From positions 6,471,486 through 6,535,485 of the forward strand of contig NC_052511.1 of assembly GCF_014356525.2 (NCBI RefSeq): a DNA stretch of 64,000 bases. Direction: 5' to 3'. Source of the DNA: Nilaparvata lugens. Taxonomy: Eukaryota > Arthropoda > Insecta > Hemiptera > Delphacidae. The first letter of the stretch is position 1. Each line of letters opens with the position of its first letter. A program made the position numbers and the translations under genes. Shown here one piece after another: positions 46,440 to 57,126 of this stretch. The notes under the pieces are model-generated. The model ran no database searches, was not told the DNA's origin, and was given only the letters and a program-made list of their open reading frames with translations.

Positions 46440-47154
46440 TGTACAAGGTCATTCATGTGATAGATCTCATACAACGAATCAATCACTGAGGAAAAGTTCA
46501 TTCATGCAATAAAAATCAGGCATTTACACACAATAGCTGCGATGTTTACATGCTATTAGCGGCTAATTTACTTACAATGAGTGGCTCGTCAAGTCATGAA
46601 TGGACTAGAATGAGTAGGCTAGATACCAAATCGGGATTAGGCAGCATAGTGTTCCCACGAAAATCACCCACTGCCCACCTTTTTACGCTTCGCTTGAGCA
46701 ATCGGCATGCTTTGCCAATAAATATGACTCTTCCCTTCACTATAATACAAATATAGAATGTGGCTGTTTTCGATTTTGTTGGCCAAGTTTGATTCTGAAT
46801 TATAGTGCGAGAGTGATGAATGAGTCTTAACTTGAGATGATTTGAACAGTTCGAATGATAGATTCAAATAAAAATGATCTATTTATTGTTTATTAGTAAA
46901 AAGTTAATTGTCATTAATATATTTCAAGAATGATGAATGAATTTCGTTGTGATGAATGATTCGAATAAATGTTTTTCATGTATTTATTAGTACAAAATTA
47001 CTAATCATGAAGAGAAAACACACTACTGTTGAGCAAGTTGATACAATTCAATGTCTCAGTCCAATACAATAGTATCAAGTCCAATACAAGAACAACATTT
47101 TTCTATATACTTTGTGGAAATAATCAAGGACTGAAAATTTTGTGAAGTGAACAA
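46440..47154. other. Single-copy-looking stretch without a recognised gene
   Basis: Short plus and minus frames near 46550-46867 show no domain. The sequence did not match repeat families in the window. Nothing further can be said. Confidence 0.35.
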
Positions 47155-47290
47155 CTACAAGACTTAATTTATTTCGGACTATGTGTAACCTTATCAAAAT
47201 TTGGGAGTGGAATAGCACAAGGTTACCTTATTTTTTCTCTCCCTATCATTTTCATGATGTTATTATTGTATTAATCAATAACGAAAGAAT
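47155..47290 (+). mobile_element. LINE 3' end L, copy 3
   Basis: It closely matches copy 1 (TTTCGGACTATGTGTAACC, GGGAGTGGAATAGCACAAGG) and ends near AATCAATAACGAAAG. Confidence 0.6.
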
Positions 47291-47971
47291 CTATTTCAGA
47301 TCACACGAATTTCAGCAATAAATCGACGTTATTTTTAATATCAAGTAATGAATAAAGCTGAAGAGGCTATAGTCTCCGTACTTGATCCTTTTGTTGCATA
47401 ATGAGTTTCAACAATGTTATCCCCTCATTACAAAACCCTCACAAAAGCATAAAATTTAATTAATCCATTTGATGGTGTGCAAACAGATAGGGCACGCCAC
47501 AAAGGGAAACTAATAATGCATGTCGTATGCTCGCTTTTATTAAAATTTAACAATTGCTAATAAGCTTGCACATATGGGACGAATTCATCTCAAAGACTGG
47601 ATGAATTTCAAATAACCGAAATTATAATTCTACAGTTGAATAGTCGTATATCATAATAATCATATTGAACTACTAGTACTCTTGTTGAATTTTACAAAAA
47701 ATCTTTATTGATACTGATGATATCGATTTGAGCTTGCTTGTATTGCCTGCAACCTTATTTTGATTGAGATATTTTGAAAAAAAAAAACAAATCAAGTGAA
47801 CTCAAAAGGTTTAAATCACCATTGATTATATTCAGAGTGATGAGTTTTATTTCGTTCATTGAAAATTCACTTCATTGTTATAAATAAGGACGAATGTTTT
47901 TTTTTTATTTTGCACTCAAAGCTTAGTATTCTTGTTTACCTTTGAATCTTTCTAATGATAGTAACTTCCAC

Positions 47972-48115
47972 GTTTTGTGTAGTTGAGAAGTTGATATTGT
48001 AGTAGTTATTCACATTAAATAAGAAGACTAAGAAAATGTCAAAACCACGGGTTTATTGATAATTAGAAAGACTGGTTTCGGTTGTTACACCATTGTCAAT
48101 CTCTGATAAACTTTT
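47972..48115 (-). mobile_element. Penelope-like terminal fragment, minus orientation
   Basis: It begins TTTTGTGTAGTTGAGAAG and continues to the complement of the GATTGACAATGGTGTAA...GAAACC end. It has the same organisation as the left half of the palindrome at 2.3 kb. No coding sequence. Confidence 0.55.
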
Positions 48116-48542
48116 ATTCTTTAATTATCTCCATTATCTATAACCTCTTAGTCTTCTTATCTAATTAGTAACTTCCTAGCAAAGTCGAAATTTATCACTT
48201 TGGTACATTCATTGCCACTTTTGATTATCAATGACTGTACTAGCTTGAAAAATCATTCTATCCTTCATATATACTCATTGAAGTTCAATTTCTTCGAACT
48301 ATTGGAAGGGAGGTATTTTATCCACTAAACAAGTTTTAACAAGTCTCGAAGTCAAAAAAGAGTTCACATCTTGATTTCTGACTAGTTCTAGTTGCATCTT
48401 TCATTCCAATTGCTCACCATCAATAGAATTCGATTTCCTCTACAATCTTCAAATCGAAAGAATATACTAATCTGTTAATGGGAGGAAGGATAGCTTGTTT
48501 AATGGAATAAATCATCTAGTAGCAAGTTACAGAACACATAAT

Positions 48543-48602
48543 ATATTGCTACCAGGAGGACAGAACCACGCTTGCCTCTGTGTTCTGGTAGCAATATATT
48601 CT
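48543..48602. repeat. Short perfect inverted repeat (16-bp stem)
   Basis: AATATATTGCTACCAG and CTGGTAGCAATATATT enclose about 29 bp. It could be a small palindromic element, or a hairpin if transcribed. Confidence 0.65.
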
Positions 48603-49283
48603 GCCTTGAGATAGCTAATAATGATACATCGGATGTGATATTAGGTGTTAATTATTATTAAAAATAATCAATCATACTTTATTCGGCAAGAAAATAATAT
48701 ATATTCTTCAATGATTCAATAACCATTAATGAATATTAAACAGAAATCCAAATTAAATACTGTAATTTCATCGAATTTCGATCTAGCTGTTTACCCTGTT
48801 GTCAATATTTGTAGTAGCAGAAGTCTTCGGGGTGAATTACAGCATATAATTTGGATTTTCGTCCAATAATAATTATTAATTCATTTGCATTCAAATAATT
48901 GCAATATCTCAGTAATTATTTGCAGTAGCTGAAGTCTTCGGGGTGTGAATTACAGCATTTAATTTGGATTTTCGATCAATAATAATTTTTAATTCATTAG
49001 CATTTGAATAATTGCAATATCTCAGTAATTTCCATCTGTAGATTGAATAACCATTTTTCGTGATTGAGATTGGATATTTTGCTAAATGATAATATCGGTA
49101 CATTGTTGAAAAAACGATCTTGAAATGCTGCAGATCTGGCAAAGGATAATGCTATCTGATTTGTCGAATGATAGAAGAGGATATCAACATCAATGTTAAT
49201 GAAACACTCCTATTCAGCACAAAAACACCTCTACAACTACTCAGAAAGTTAAATTTATAACTAGAAGATTCTGGAAATATTCC

Positions 49284-49289
49284 ACTCAC
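49284..49289 (-). other. 5' splice donor of the membrane-protein exon
   Basis: Read on the minus strand, the sequence is TTG|GTGAGTGG, a near-perfect donor, placed exactly where the hydrophobic, GC-richer coding sequence changes to AT-rich sequence. No convincing acceptor and fourth-membrane-segment exon was recognised downstream (lower coordinates). The intron is therefore either long or continues beyond what I could parse. Confidence 0.6.
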
Positions 49290-49718
49290 CAACTGTAGAT
49301 AAGTGATAGACGGCCGATGAGAATCCCTCAGTAGTCCGGTGGAAGTGAGCAGTAGAGCCAGCGTGTCCACCGCAAGACATACAAGACATAGAGCCAGATA
49401 GATGGTCAACGCCAGGGTAGTTCTGTCATCCTGGTAGCAGAACCTCTTCAATCCGGCCGTCAGTGCGACACAACCACACGCCAGGGCCGCTGCACCCGCC
49501 CATAATCCGGCTCCAACCCCAGCCATGGCGGATCCATGGATTATGGCCAGGATCCCGAAGACTCCCATGAGGAGTCCGCAGATACACTGGAGAGTTCCCA
49601 GACCTGTCAGGGCCAAGGTCATTGTGTCGTCTGCGGAGGTATTGGATACCTGGGTTGCTGAGCATTTTTCTTCACTTGGTGGGGATTTGGCTACCATTTC
49701 TTGCTTTTTTGATTCCAT
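49290..49718 (-). CDS. First coding exon of a predicted tetraspan-like membrane protein (partial)
   Basis: The exon encodes 143 residues from an ATG at 49718. An in-frame TAA lies four codons upstream, and the ATG sits in an A-rich insect-type start context (AAAAATGG). The N-terminal 35 residues are polar and rich in Ser, Thr and Lys, with no signal peptide. Three hydrophobic segments follow, at about residues 37-60, 65-90 and 101-127; the second is rich in Gly and Ala with two Cys. The polar loop KRFCYQDDR lies between segments 2 and 3. The exon stops in phase 0 after LQL at a GTGAGT donor, so a fourth membrane segment is probably in a later exon. This architecture resembles small four-pass proteins (MS4A/CD20, sarcospan or MARVEL-like), but I cannot assign a family. 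GC content is clearly higher than in the flanks. Reading past the donor adds about 45 residues that look like intron translation. A TATATATA motif at about 49873-49880 could be a promoter element, but this is weak. Confidence 0.75.
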
Positions 49719-49857
49719 TTTTATGGTTTATTTCAAGGTAAAATAAAAGTTGATAACAAAAATAGACCTGACCTTCAAATGTACAAATCTTCACACTATA
49801 ATATCGATTGATTCTCCGACAAAATACTTCACACAAAATTATACTCCACTTGAGTAG

Positions 49858-50946
49858 CAAGCACTTCTGCTACATATATATCACCTGACCAATAATATAC
49901 TTCACTTGAGTAGCACTTCTGTTACATATATATCACCTGACCACTTGAGACAAAATGTACACTTAAGTAGTACTTCTATTCTTGGGTTTATTACACTATT
50001 TGTATTTGATCCTTACAAATTTTATTATCTTGAACACAATCTATCCTATCTATGAGTAATTCAAAATCTACCCTCACTTGTGATTAAAGAACGAATTAAT
50101 TCTAAAGTAAATTGAATCAGAATTTTCCTCAATTGGAAATGAAAATCGATCAAGTGTCCATGAAATCCTGAACTCTGTTGATAACTATATTTCTATACTT
50201 GTGATCACCCAGGTTGTAATACCAGGACATTTTGCAGTCAATTTATCAGCAATATTATACTCATAAATGTCCCTCATGATACAAAGGGGAATTATAGGTT
50301 ACGCTCACATAAATTACATTAGTTTCCCACTTTGTGGAGTCCTTTAATTGGTATTTGATACTAAATTATACAAAGGGAATAATTATAGGCTACGTTTCCA
50401 TAAAACACACTTATAATAATTTTAGTTTCCCACTTTGTGAAATCCTTAGACTGGTTTTTGATATTAAATGCAGAAACTTCTCTCAAATCAACAATTTAGG
50501 GGCTTCACTGTTATTGCAACTTATTCAGTATTTTTGACACTATTCTAGTAGAGATTTTTCTCCAAGAGGAAGTTCACTTTTCAAGCTGTAGATCTGGAGA
50601 AACATATCCACTTAATATCAAGGAATTATCAAAGAGTTATCAATCAATCTTTAAAATTATCAAGGAAACATGTGTTATTCACTAGTATAAGATATTTTAA
50701 AGCGTCATTCAGAAACTTCTCTCAAATCACCAATTTAGGAGCTTCACTGTTATTGCAACTTACTCAGTATTTTTGACACAATTCTAGTACAGATTTTTCT
50801 CAAAGAAGAAATCCACTTTTGAAGCTGTAGATCTGGAGAAACATATCCACTTAATATCAAGGAATTATCAAAGAGTTATCAATCTTCAAAATTATCGAGA
50901 AAACACGTGTTATTTACTCTTGTATAAGATATTTTAAAGCGTCATT
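49858..50946. repeat. Three successive tandem duplications upstream of the membrane-protein exon
   Basis: At 49858-49975 a unit of about 60 bp carrying ACATATATATCACCTGACC occurs twice and decays in a third copy. At 50281-50470 a unit of roughly 90-100 bp (from ACAAAGGG to CCCACTTTGTG) occurs twice. At 50471-50946 a 239-bp unit beginning CAGAAACTTCTCTCAAATCA occurs twice with few differences. None matches the interspersed families elsewhere in the window, so these look like local duplications in the 5' flank or a 5' intron of the gene. Confidence 0.8.
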
Positions 50947-51479
50947 CACTTGTATAAACATTACATATTGGTCATGTCACACACATGTCGAGGATTTCAA
51001 ATTTTCTGGTGAACTCACACACCCACACACGTTCACAACACTAGCACAAGAGAAACCAAAGTTTGCCGAGATCAGTTTCGGCGCGCAACTTTCACGTTGA
51101 ATAGACTAGGACAGCTGATAGCATGCCTTGAGCCACAACACTGAGTACTAGAGTACTATTATAGTAGAGTAGTGAAATCGACTATGCACTTGCCGCTATA
51201 CCGGTGTCGGTCTGCACACTGGAGAACTGAAAGTCGTCTCTGCAGACACGGATCCTCGGCGGCCCCTTCTCCTGGCTACGATACTTCCTCCTCCATCGCC
51301 TTCTATTCCTCCACCTCATTCTTCTTCTTTCGCTTTTTCTTCTTCTGTTATTTTCTTCTTCACCAGGCCTCTTCTGTTTGTTGTACTTTGATCCTTCCTC
51401 CTTCATCGCCTTCTTCTTCTACTCCACATTCTTTGTTTTCTAAGTTATTGTTTTCTTTTACTTTAGTTCATGGTTTATG

Positions 51480-51626
51480 ATATTGTTTTAGATGTAATTT
51501 AGAATTGTATGGAGGCTTTAGTGTAAGAGAGGGCCGGCTGCGCCCTAACTTTGCCCTCCTAAGTTTTTTAATAAAGGCAGCGATTCAGTTCAATTCAATT
51601 CAATTCAATTCAATTCAATTCAATTC
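51480..51626 (+). mobile_element. LINE 3' end with (CAATT)n tail, copy 1
   Basis: It contains GAGAGGGCCGGCTGCGCCCT, a short GC-rich hairpin, then TTTTTTAATAAAGGCAGCG and seven or so CAATT repeats to about 51626. The poly(A) signal plus pentanucleotide tail marks a non-LTR 3' end. Confidence 0.7.
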
Positions 51627-51779
51627 TTTTTCTTCTTCTTCTCCTTATTTTTTCTCCTTCTTTAACTCTTGTCTTTTTCTTCTTATTCTTCACCTGTCTT
51701 CTTCCCCTTCTTCGATGCTTCCTTCTTCTTCTACACCACATTCTTTGCTTTCTAAGTTATTGTTATCTTTTACTTCAGT

Positions 51780-51912
51780 TCATGGTTTTTGATGTTGTTT
51801 TAGTTGTAACTTAGAATTGTATGGAGGGTTAAGGGTAAGAGAGGGCCGGCTGCGCCCTAACTTCGCCCCCCTAGGTTTTTAATAAAGGCAGCGATACAAT
51901 TCAATTCAATTC
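51780..51912 (+). mobile_element. LINE 3' end with (CAATT)n tail, copy 2
   Basis: Nearly the same sequence about 310 bp downstream, with only two CAATT repeats. The upstream CTTCTACNCCACATTCTTTG is duplicated too, so this is probably a local tandem duplication and not a second insertion. Confidence 0.7.
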
Positions 51913-53509
51913 TTCTTCTTCTTCTTCTTCTTCTCCTTATTTTTTTTTCTCTTTCTTTAACTCTTGTCTTCTTCTAATTCTTCACCTGTCTTCTTTCCCT
52001 TCTTCGATACTTCCTTCTTCATCGCCTTCTCTTCCTCCACCACCTTTCTCTTCTTCTGCTATCTTTTTCTTCTTCATCAGTCTTCTACTTCTTCTTGTTA
52101 TTTGATCTTTTCTCCTCCACCGCCTTTTTCTTCTCCACCTCCTCCGTCTTCTCATTCTGTCTTCTTCTTGTCCTCATGTCTTCTTCTTCTCCAAATTATT
52201 CCTCTTCTTCTTCTTCTTCTTCTTCTTCTTCTTCTTCTTCTCCAACTCCTTCTTCTTCTTCATCATCATCACCTGTGTCTTCTTCTTCTTTTCCTTCGTC
52301 TTCATCTGTCTTTTTCACCTTCTTTGATCGTTTCTCCTCCATTATTTTCTTCTCTACCTCATCCTCTTCCTTTTCCTCCACATCCTCCTCCTTCTTCCTC
52401 ATTCTCCTCCTTCTCCTCCACATCTTCCTTCTTCTTCAACTTCTATTTTCTTCTTGTTCTTTGATCCTTTCTCCTCCATCGCCGTCGTCTTCACCTCCTT
52501 CTTCTTCACCACCTCCTCCTTCTTCTCATTCTGTCTTCTTCTTGTTTTCTATCTTCTTCTTCTTCTTCTTCTTCTCCACCTCCTTCATCTCCATCACCTG
52601 TATTCTTCTTCTTTTTCTCCTGTCTTCTTCTTCACCTTTCTCCTCCTCCTTCTTTGATCCTTCCTCTCCCATCACTTTCTTCTTCTCCACCTTATTCTCC
52701 TCCTTCTACTCCACATCCTCTTTCTTCTTCAACTTCTCCTCTTTTCTATTTCTATTTTCTACTTGTTTTTTATCCTTCCTCCTCCATCGCCGTCTTCTTC
52801 TTCACCTCCTTCTTCTTCACCACCTCCTTCTTCTTCACCACCTCCTCCTTCTTCTCATTTTGTCGTCTTCTTCTTCTTCTTCTTCTTCTTCTTCTTCTCC
52901 ACCCCCTCCTTCTTCTTCTTCTTCTTCCTCTTCATCACCTGTCCTCTTCTTTTTCTTCTTCTTCATCACTTGTCGTCGTCTTCTTCTTCTTCTTCTTCTT
53001 CACTTGTTTTCATCTCCTTCCTCCTTCTTCTTCTCATTCTTCCACTCACCTTGTCTTCTCCTGCCTTCCCCTTCTTCTTATTCGTCTTCTTCTTCTCCTT
53101 CTTCTACTACTTATCTTGTCTCCTTCTGTGTTCTTCTTCTTCGTCACCTGTCTTTTTCCCGCCCTCTCCTTCACCTACTACTTATCTTGTCTGTTTTCTT
53201 TTCCATCTTTCCTTCTTTCCCTCTATCTAGTAGGTATTTCCACTTACACTCTCTTCTCTCTACTACTACCACTAATTGCAATAATCCCTCAGTGACTGGT
53301 TTCTGCTATTCTGCAGCTCGATCTTGCTGCAGATTTCACATAGTTTTCGAATACCAAAAGTGCATCAGACATTCTCTTTTCCACTCAGATTCACTCTATT
53401 CTGTCAGTATTGGTTGAACGGGAGTCATGGATGTTATTAATGGGAAATGTTGACTGTTAAAAAATCTACCAATCCAATCTATCCAAAAAATCTAAAAATC
53501 TATATGTAA

Positions 53510-53775
53510 AGATCTATCCAATTCATAGACTCTCTCTGCTTGAAAAAGGACCGTATTATTCAGGATTGAAGTTTTATAATTGTATTCCAGAGGATATTAG
53601 GTTGTGTGGTGGTTATAAAGTGTTTTTATCTAAGATAACCAGGACATTGGTAGAGGCATGTCCCTATACAATAGAGGAGTTCTGCAACGCATTCTCAGGA
53701 TCCCGATCCTGAACTTGACATGTTGCATGCCACTTGAGCCTTGCTCAAAAATGTGTGGCTTTACGCAACTAAATT

Positions 53776-53829
<54 letters not shown>

Positions 53830-53830
53830 T
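53510..53830 (+). mobile_element. LINE 3' fragment, copy 2, with (AAT)n tail
   Basis: The coding end is followed by the same 3' UTR as at 18.3 kb and by about 18 perfect AAT repeats (53776-53828). The tail is longer than in copy 1. Copy 2 lies immediately after the large pyrimidine tract. Confidence 0.7.
53524..53712 (+). pseudogene. LINE ORF C-terminus, 62 residues plus stop, copy 2
   Basis: An uninterrupted frame runs from HRLSLLEKGPYYSGLKFY through CIPEDIRLCGGYKVFLSKI to a TGA at 53710-53712. It corresponds to the second half of the decayed RT end at 17.8-18.3 kb but lacks its indels. It is 5'-truncated and has no start of its own. Confidence 0.65.
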
Positions 53831-54394
53831 ATCATTTAGTGGTTTTCTTTGTTTTTAGAGTCTTGAAACTAATTTTCAACCAACTCTGAATCAAAACATA
53901 TTTATTATTCAAATACAAAATGATAATTTTAACAACGAAACGAATCTGGTTGTCACTCTCCATAGTTAAATAGGTTCAATTCAATTTCTCTTGTCGAAAT
54001 ATTTTGCGTGAAAAATTAAAAAATCTCAATGCTGCTTAGTAATGCATAAAACGGTTGTCAGAACTTCAGGCTCAACCGCTAAGTATTCAAATTGACCTGA
54101 TGTAATTCAATCACGTCCAGAGGTTACGTCACACAAACAGGATTATCTAAACACCGTAAATCGGCGTGAATATCAGATTGCCGTGCAGAAAAACAATTCG
54201 ATGTGATAGCTGACATGATACGGTCTATCATATTTTAGCGAAAATATTGAATAATAATATCTCCACGGTCTACGATATGGAGGAGTCATACGGTAGAAGT
54301 ATCTTGGATGGTTGTGTCAGTTTTTTCTGTTTTTCTATAGACGGTCGTTGAACCTTCTATAGGGAAAACATTTTTATCAATAAATTCCAACCTT

Positions 54395-54515
54395 ATCTTG
54401 GACTTCGTCACCTATAAATTTAATTTGGATGAAAAATACCACAAGGACTATCTTATTATTTTATCTTCAATGTTATTGAATCAGTGTTATTTGCATTGTA
54501 ATTATTAAAATATAA
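54395..54515 (+). mobile_element. LINE 3' end L, copy 4
   Basis: A diverged copy with ACCACAAGGACTATCTTATT and a TTATTAAAATATAAAAAAG-like tail. Confidence 0.45.
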
Positions 54516-54845
54516 AAAAGAATATTATTATTCGAATAGAAACTGTAATCCGTTGAAATTCAACTGGGGTAGATAATGAGGAACATGATAGATAAAGAAG
54601 TGTTGTTTTTTGTTAGGGCTATTCTTGAATAAAAATAAAAATATAAATCCAAGTACTCATACCATGATAAGTATGATAAGTATTATCATTATGTATTATA
54701 ACTATTGTATTTATATATTATACAACTGTTACAGTTAACAGTTAACACTACCTTCGTAAACAGTTAATATACGTAAGCAGTCTGAAAAATCTTAGACAGT
54801 TTCCATGATTTCAAAATGTGCAATGGAATAATACAGATTATTTGA

Positions 54846-55190
54846 AGGTGATGGTTTCTTGATCCATTCTGAGCTGCTTTGTATTAACACACTTTTTTAT
54901 GTATTTGAACACGACATGCAGTCGATTTATTAAGTAAATTAAAAACTTTTACTTACTGACTGTAGTATTTCGACCGTCTAGCGATCATTTTCAACAGTGC
55001 AGACCGGAAATGTTTTGACGGTTAGGAAGATTTATGGTATTATTTATAAATCCTAACCGTCAAAACATTTCCGGTCTGCACTGTTGAAAATGATCGCTAG
55101 ACGGTCAAAAGTACTTCAGCCAGTAAGTAAAAGTTTTTAATTATTTACTTAATATATTGACTGGATGTCGTGTTCAAATACATAAAACCA
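54846..55190. repeat. Palindromic terminal repeat, copy 2 (longer arms)
   Basis: The arms run from about 54890 to 55017 and from 55054 to 55187, centred near 55036. They include TCCTAACCGTCAAAACATTT and its complement, then the GATCGCTAGACGGTC core and AAAAACTTTTACTTACTGAC. Both ends show the ATTTGAACACGACATGCAG motif, so each arm exceeds 120 bp. Confidence 0.6.
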
Positions 55191-55453
55191 GATTATTTGT
55201 TTTACAAATTCAAAGTAGAGTTATTCATTCAATAAAATTCATTCATTTATTGGATAGAGTAAACAATACAGTAGTCGGAAAAGGAAAAAACAGGCTATTG
55301 CCCAAAACTTCTTCAATTTCCTAATTTTGTCTTAAATTGTTCAAATATTATAGAAGTTTGATAGAAAGCAAAATGTTGTTGTTTATAAAGTCCCATGACT
55401 ACCCCTTCAGTATTTTAGAGATCTCTCTTCTACCCCGATCTGGGGCGGTATTA

Positions 55454-56133
55454 TCTATTTATATATAAAAGCGAAATGGCACTCACTCACTGACTGACTG
55501 ACTGACTGACTCACTCACTCACTCGCAGAACTAAAAATCTACCGGACCAAAAACGTTCAATTTAGTAGGTATGTTCAGTTGGCCCTTTAGAGGCGCTCTA
55601 AGAAATCTTTTGGCGATATTTTAACTCTAAGGGTGGTTTTTAAGGGTTTAAAGTTCGTCTTTTAGCATGTATATCCTTCTTATCCAATATCTTAAAACTA
55701 TAATTGAAATGTCCATAACATATATGTTAATATAGAACAGTAATCCAGAGAGAATACCTCTTCGAAACAGTTGTTCTGTTAAGTAAATTAAAAATTTTGT
55801 CAGGCTGGCATTAAGTTGAGTTGACTTTGTTAGGTTGGCACCAAGTTGAAGATTGAAAAGCATTTATCGCGGAAAAATTGATTGGGCACTGCTACTTCAA
55901 TCAGAGCTATTCTTGGGAATTTTATATTACTAGCCGTCAGGCTCGCTTCGCTCGCCATATCCGTTTAGCCAGACGTTTAGTTTGGACCCCCGACTGGATC
56001 GTCTTACAAATGAAAAATGCAGGCGAGCGAAGCGAGCCTGCTGATCACATTCTTAGACGATCCAGTCGGGGGTCCAGGGGGCGGTGCCCCCTGGCTAGAC
56101 GGATATGGCGAGCGAAGCGAGCCTGACGGCTAG
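55454..56133 (+). mobile_element. Helitron D, copy 5
   Basis: This 680-bp copy starts TCTATTTATATATAAAAGCG and ends CTGACGGCTAG, with A on the left and T on the right. The 3' hairpin is complete (about 55930-56133), including GGACCCCCGACTGGATCG and its complement. Confidence 0.8.
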
Positions 56134-56195
56134 TGCATAATATTAAATTACTTCACTTATATGGGATACTGAATTCTAATGAATGAAAACAATAT

Positions 56196-56304
56196 AAAAA
56201 CGTGTAGTACAGTTTATAAAAACCTTTAAAATATTTAAACGACTAGAAAACTAGTCGTTTAAATAAATTAAAGTTTTTAATAATAAACGGTACTACAAGT
56301 TTTT
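56196..56304. repeat. Short palindrome of AT-rich terminal repeat
   Basis: The arms AAAAACGTGTAGTAC...AAACGACTAG and CTAGTCGTTT...GTACTACAAGTTTTT are separated by four bases. The outer GTACTACAAG resembles the GTGCTACAAG end of the 62.2-62.56 kb inverted pair, so this is probably a diverged relative. Confidence 0.5.
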
Positions 56305-56325
56305 ATATTATTTTCATCAATATTC

Positions 56326-56328
<3 letters not shown>

Positions 56329-56388
<60 letters not shown>

Positions 56389-56397
56389 CATTCATAT
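56329..56397. repeat. (AT)n microsatellite
   Basis: An AT run with one TTA break near 56362. It lies between the small palindrome at 56196-56304 and the SINE. Confidence 0.95.
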
Positions 56398-56468
56398 ATG
56401 GATATGATTGTCGAACGTTCCAAAGCTAGGATCAGAAGCAAGGCTAGGATCAGGATAAGTAAAAAGTA

Positions 56469-56706
56469 AATTCGTATGGCTTTTGTTGGTGGGGAGTCCC
56501 TTGCGGGAAGGTCCCACCGCCTGAATATATCATTTAAGCCATCAATGGGCCTTACGACTGTCATACTTCAGCCGGGACCGACAGTTTAACGTGTCGGTCC
56601 GTCCGATAACATGGGAGTGATCTGGTTAAAAACTTTTGGTTGTGAAGGGTTCGAACCCGGGATCTCTATGCTGCTACGCAAGCTCTCTATCCACGGATCA
56701 CTCCGT
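56469..56706 (-). mobile_element. tRNA-derived SINE, near full length
   Basis: On the minus strand it begins GAGTGATCCGTGGATAGAG (A-box region), then GGGTTCGAACCC-type B box within ATCCCGGGTTCGAACCCTTC. A non-tRNA body follows with GTCGGTCCCGGCTGAAG and GGTGGGACCTTCCCGC, and the end is CAACAAAAGCCATACGAA. Spacing of the two boxes fits a Pol III promoter. Confidence 0.7.
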
Positions 56707-57126
56707 GAGTGTAAGTGAGAGTGAGACAAAGAGAGATCGATACTGTTTTCAAAGTGAGAAGAAGATAGGAGTTGAGTGAAAAGCAGGCAGAGTGAGTCAG
56801 GTAAGTATGAGGTTGGTGGTGAGGCAGATAGTGAGGTAATTGGTGATGCAGATAGTGAGGTAGGCCTGGAGCGTTACAACCGCAAAGTTCAATTAGAACT
56901 TTGGGATAAGATACTTGACCCCTAATAAACCGTCTGATTTGCAAGCACGACAATACCTCTGGCTTAAATCGGCAATGAACTTTCCGTTTAATTACTGCAA
57001 TTAAGTGGAATTCTAAACCTAGTAATTAAAATTAGTTGTAAAATATGTTCAGATTTATTTAACTGATGACTTACTGGAATCAATAACTTTGGTGTAAATG
57101 TTTTTCTTTATATTTGATGTTTCTTA

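Larger units (their letters stand above)
51290..53230. repeat. 1.9-kb pyrimidine (TTC/TCC) tract
   Basis: Almost all plus-strand bases are C or T, built of CTTCTTCTTCTCCACCTCC-like words. It is interrupted only by the two LINE 3' ends at 51480-51626 and 51780-51912. A 440-codon Ser/Phe/Leu frame crosses 52095-53417 but is low-complexity throughout and lacks domains. Confidence 0.9.

Noticed and set aside
49672..49860. 62-codon minus-strand frame overlapping the exon start
   Set aside because: It is in another frame from the hydrophobic protein, lies mainly in AT-rich 5' flank and has no features.
52095..53417. 440-codon open frame on the plus strand
   Set aside because: It is almost entirely Ser, Phe, Leu and Pro from a TTC/TCC tract, has no domain or splice context, and all three plus frames are similarly open.
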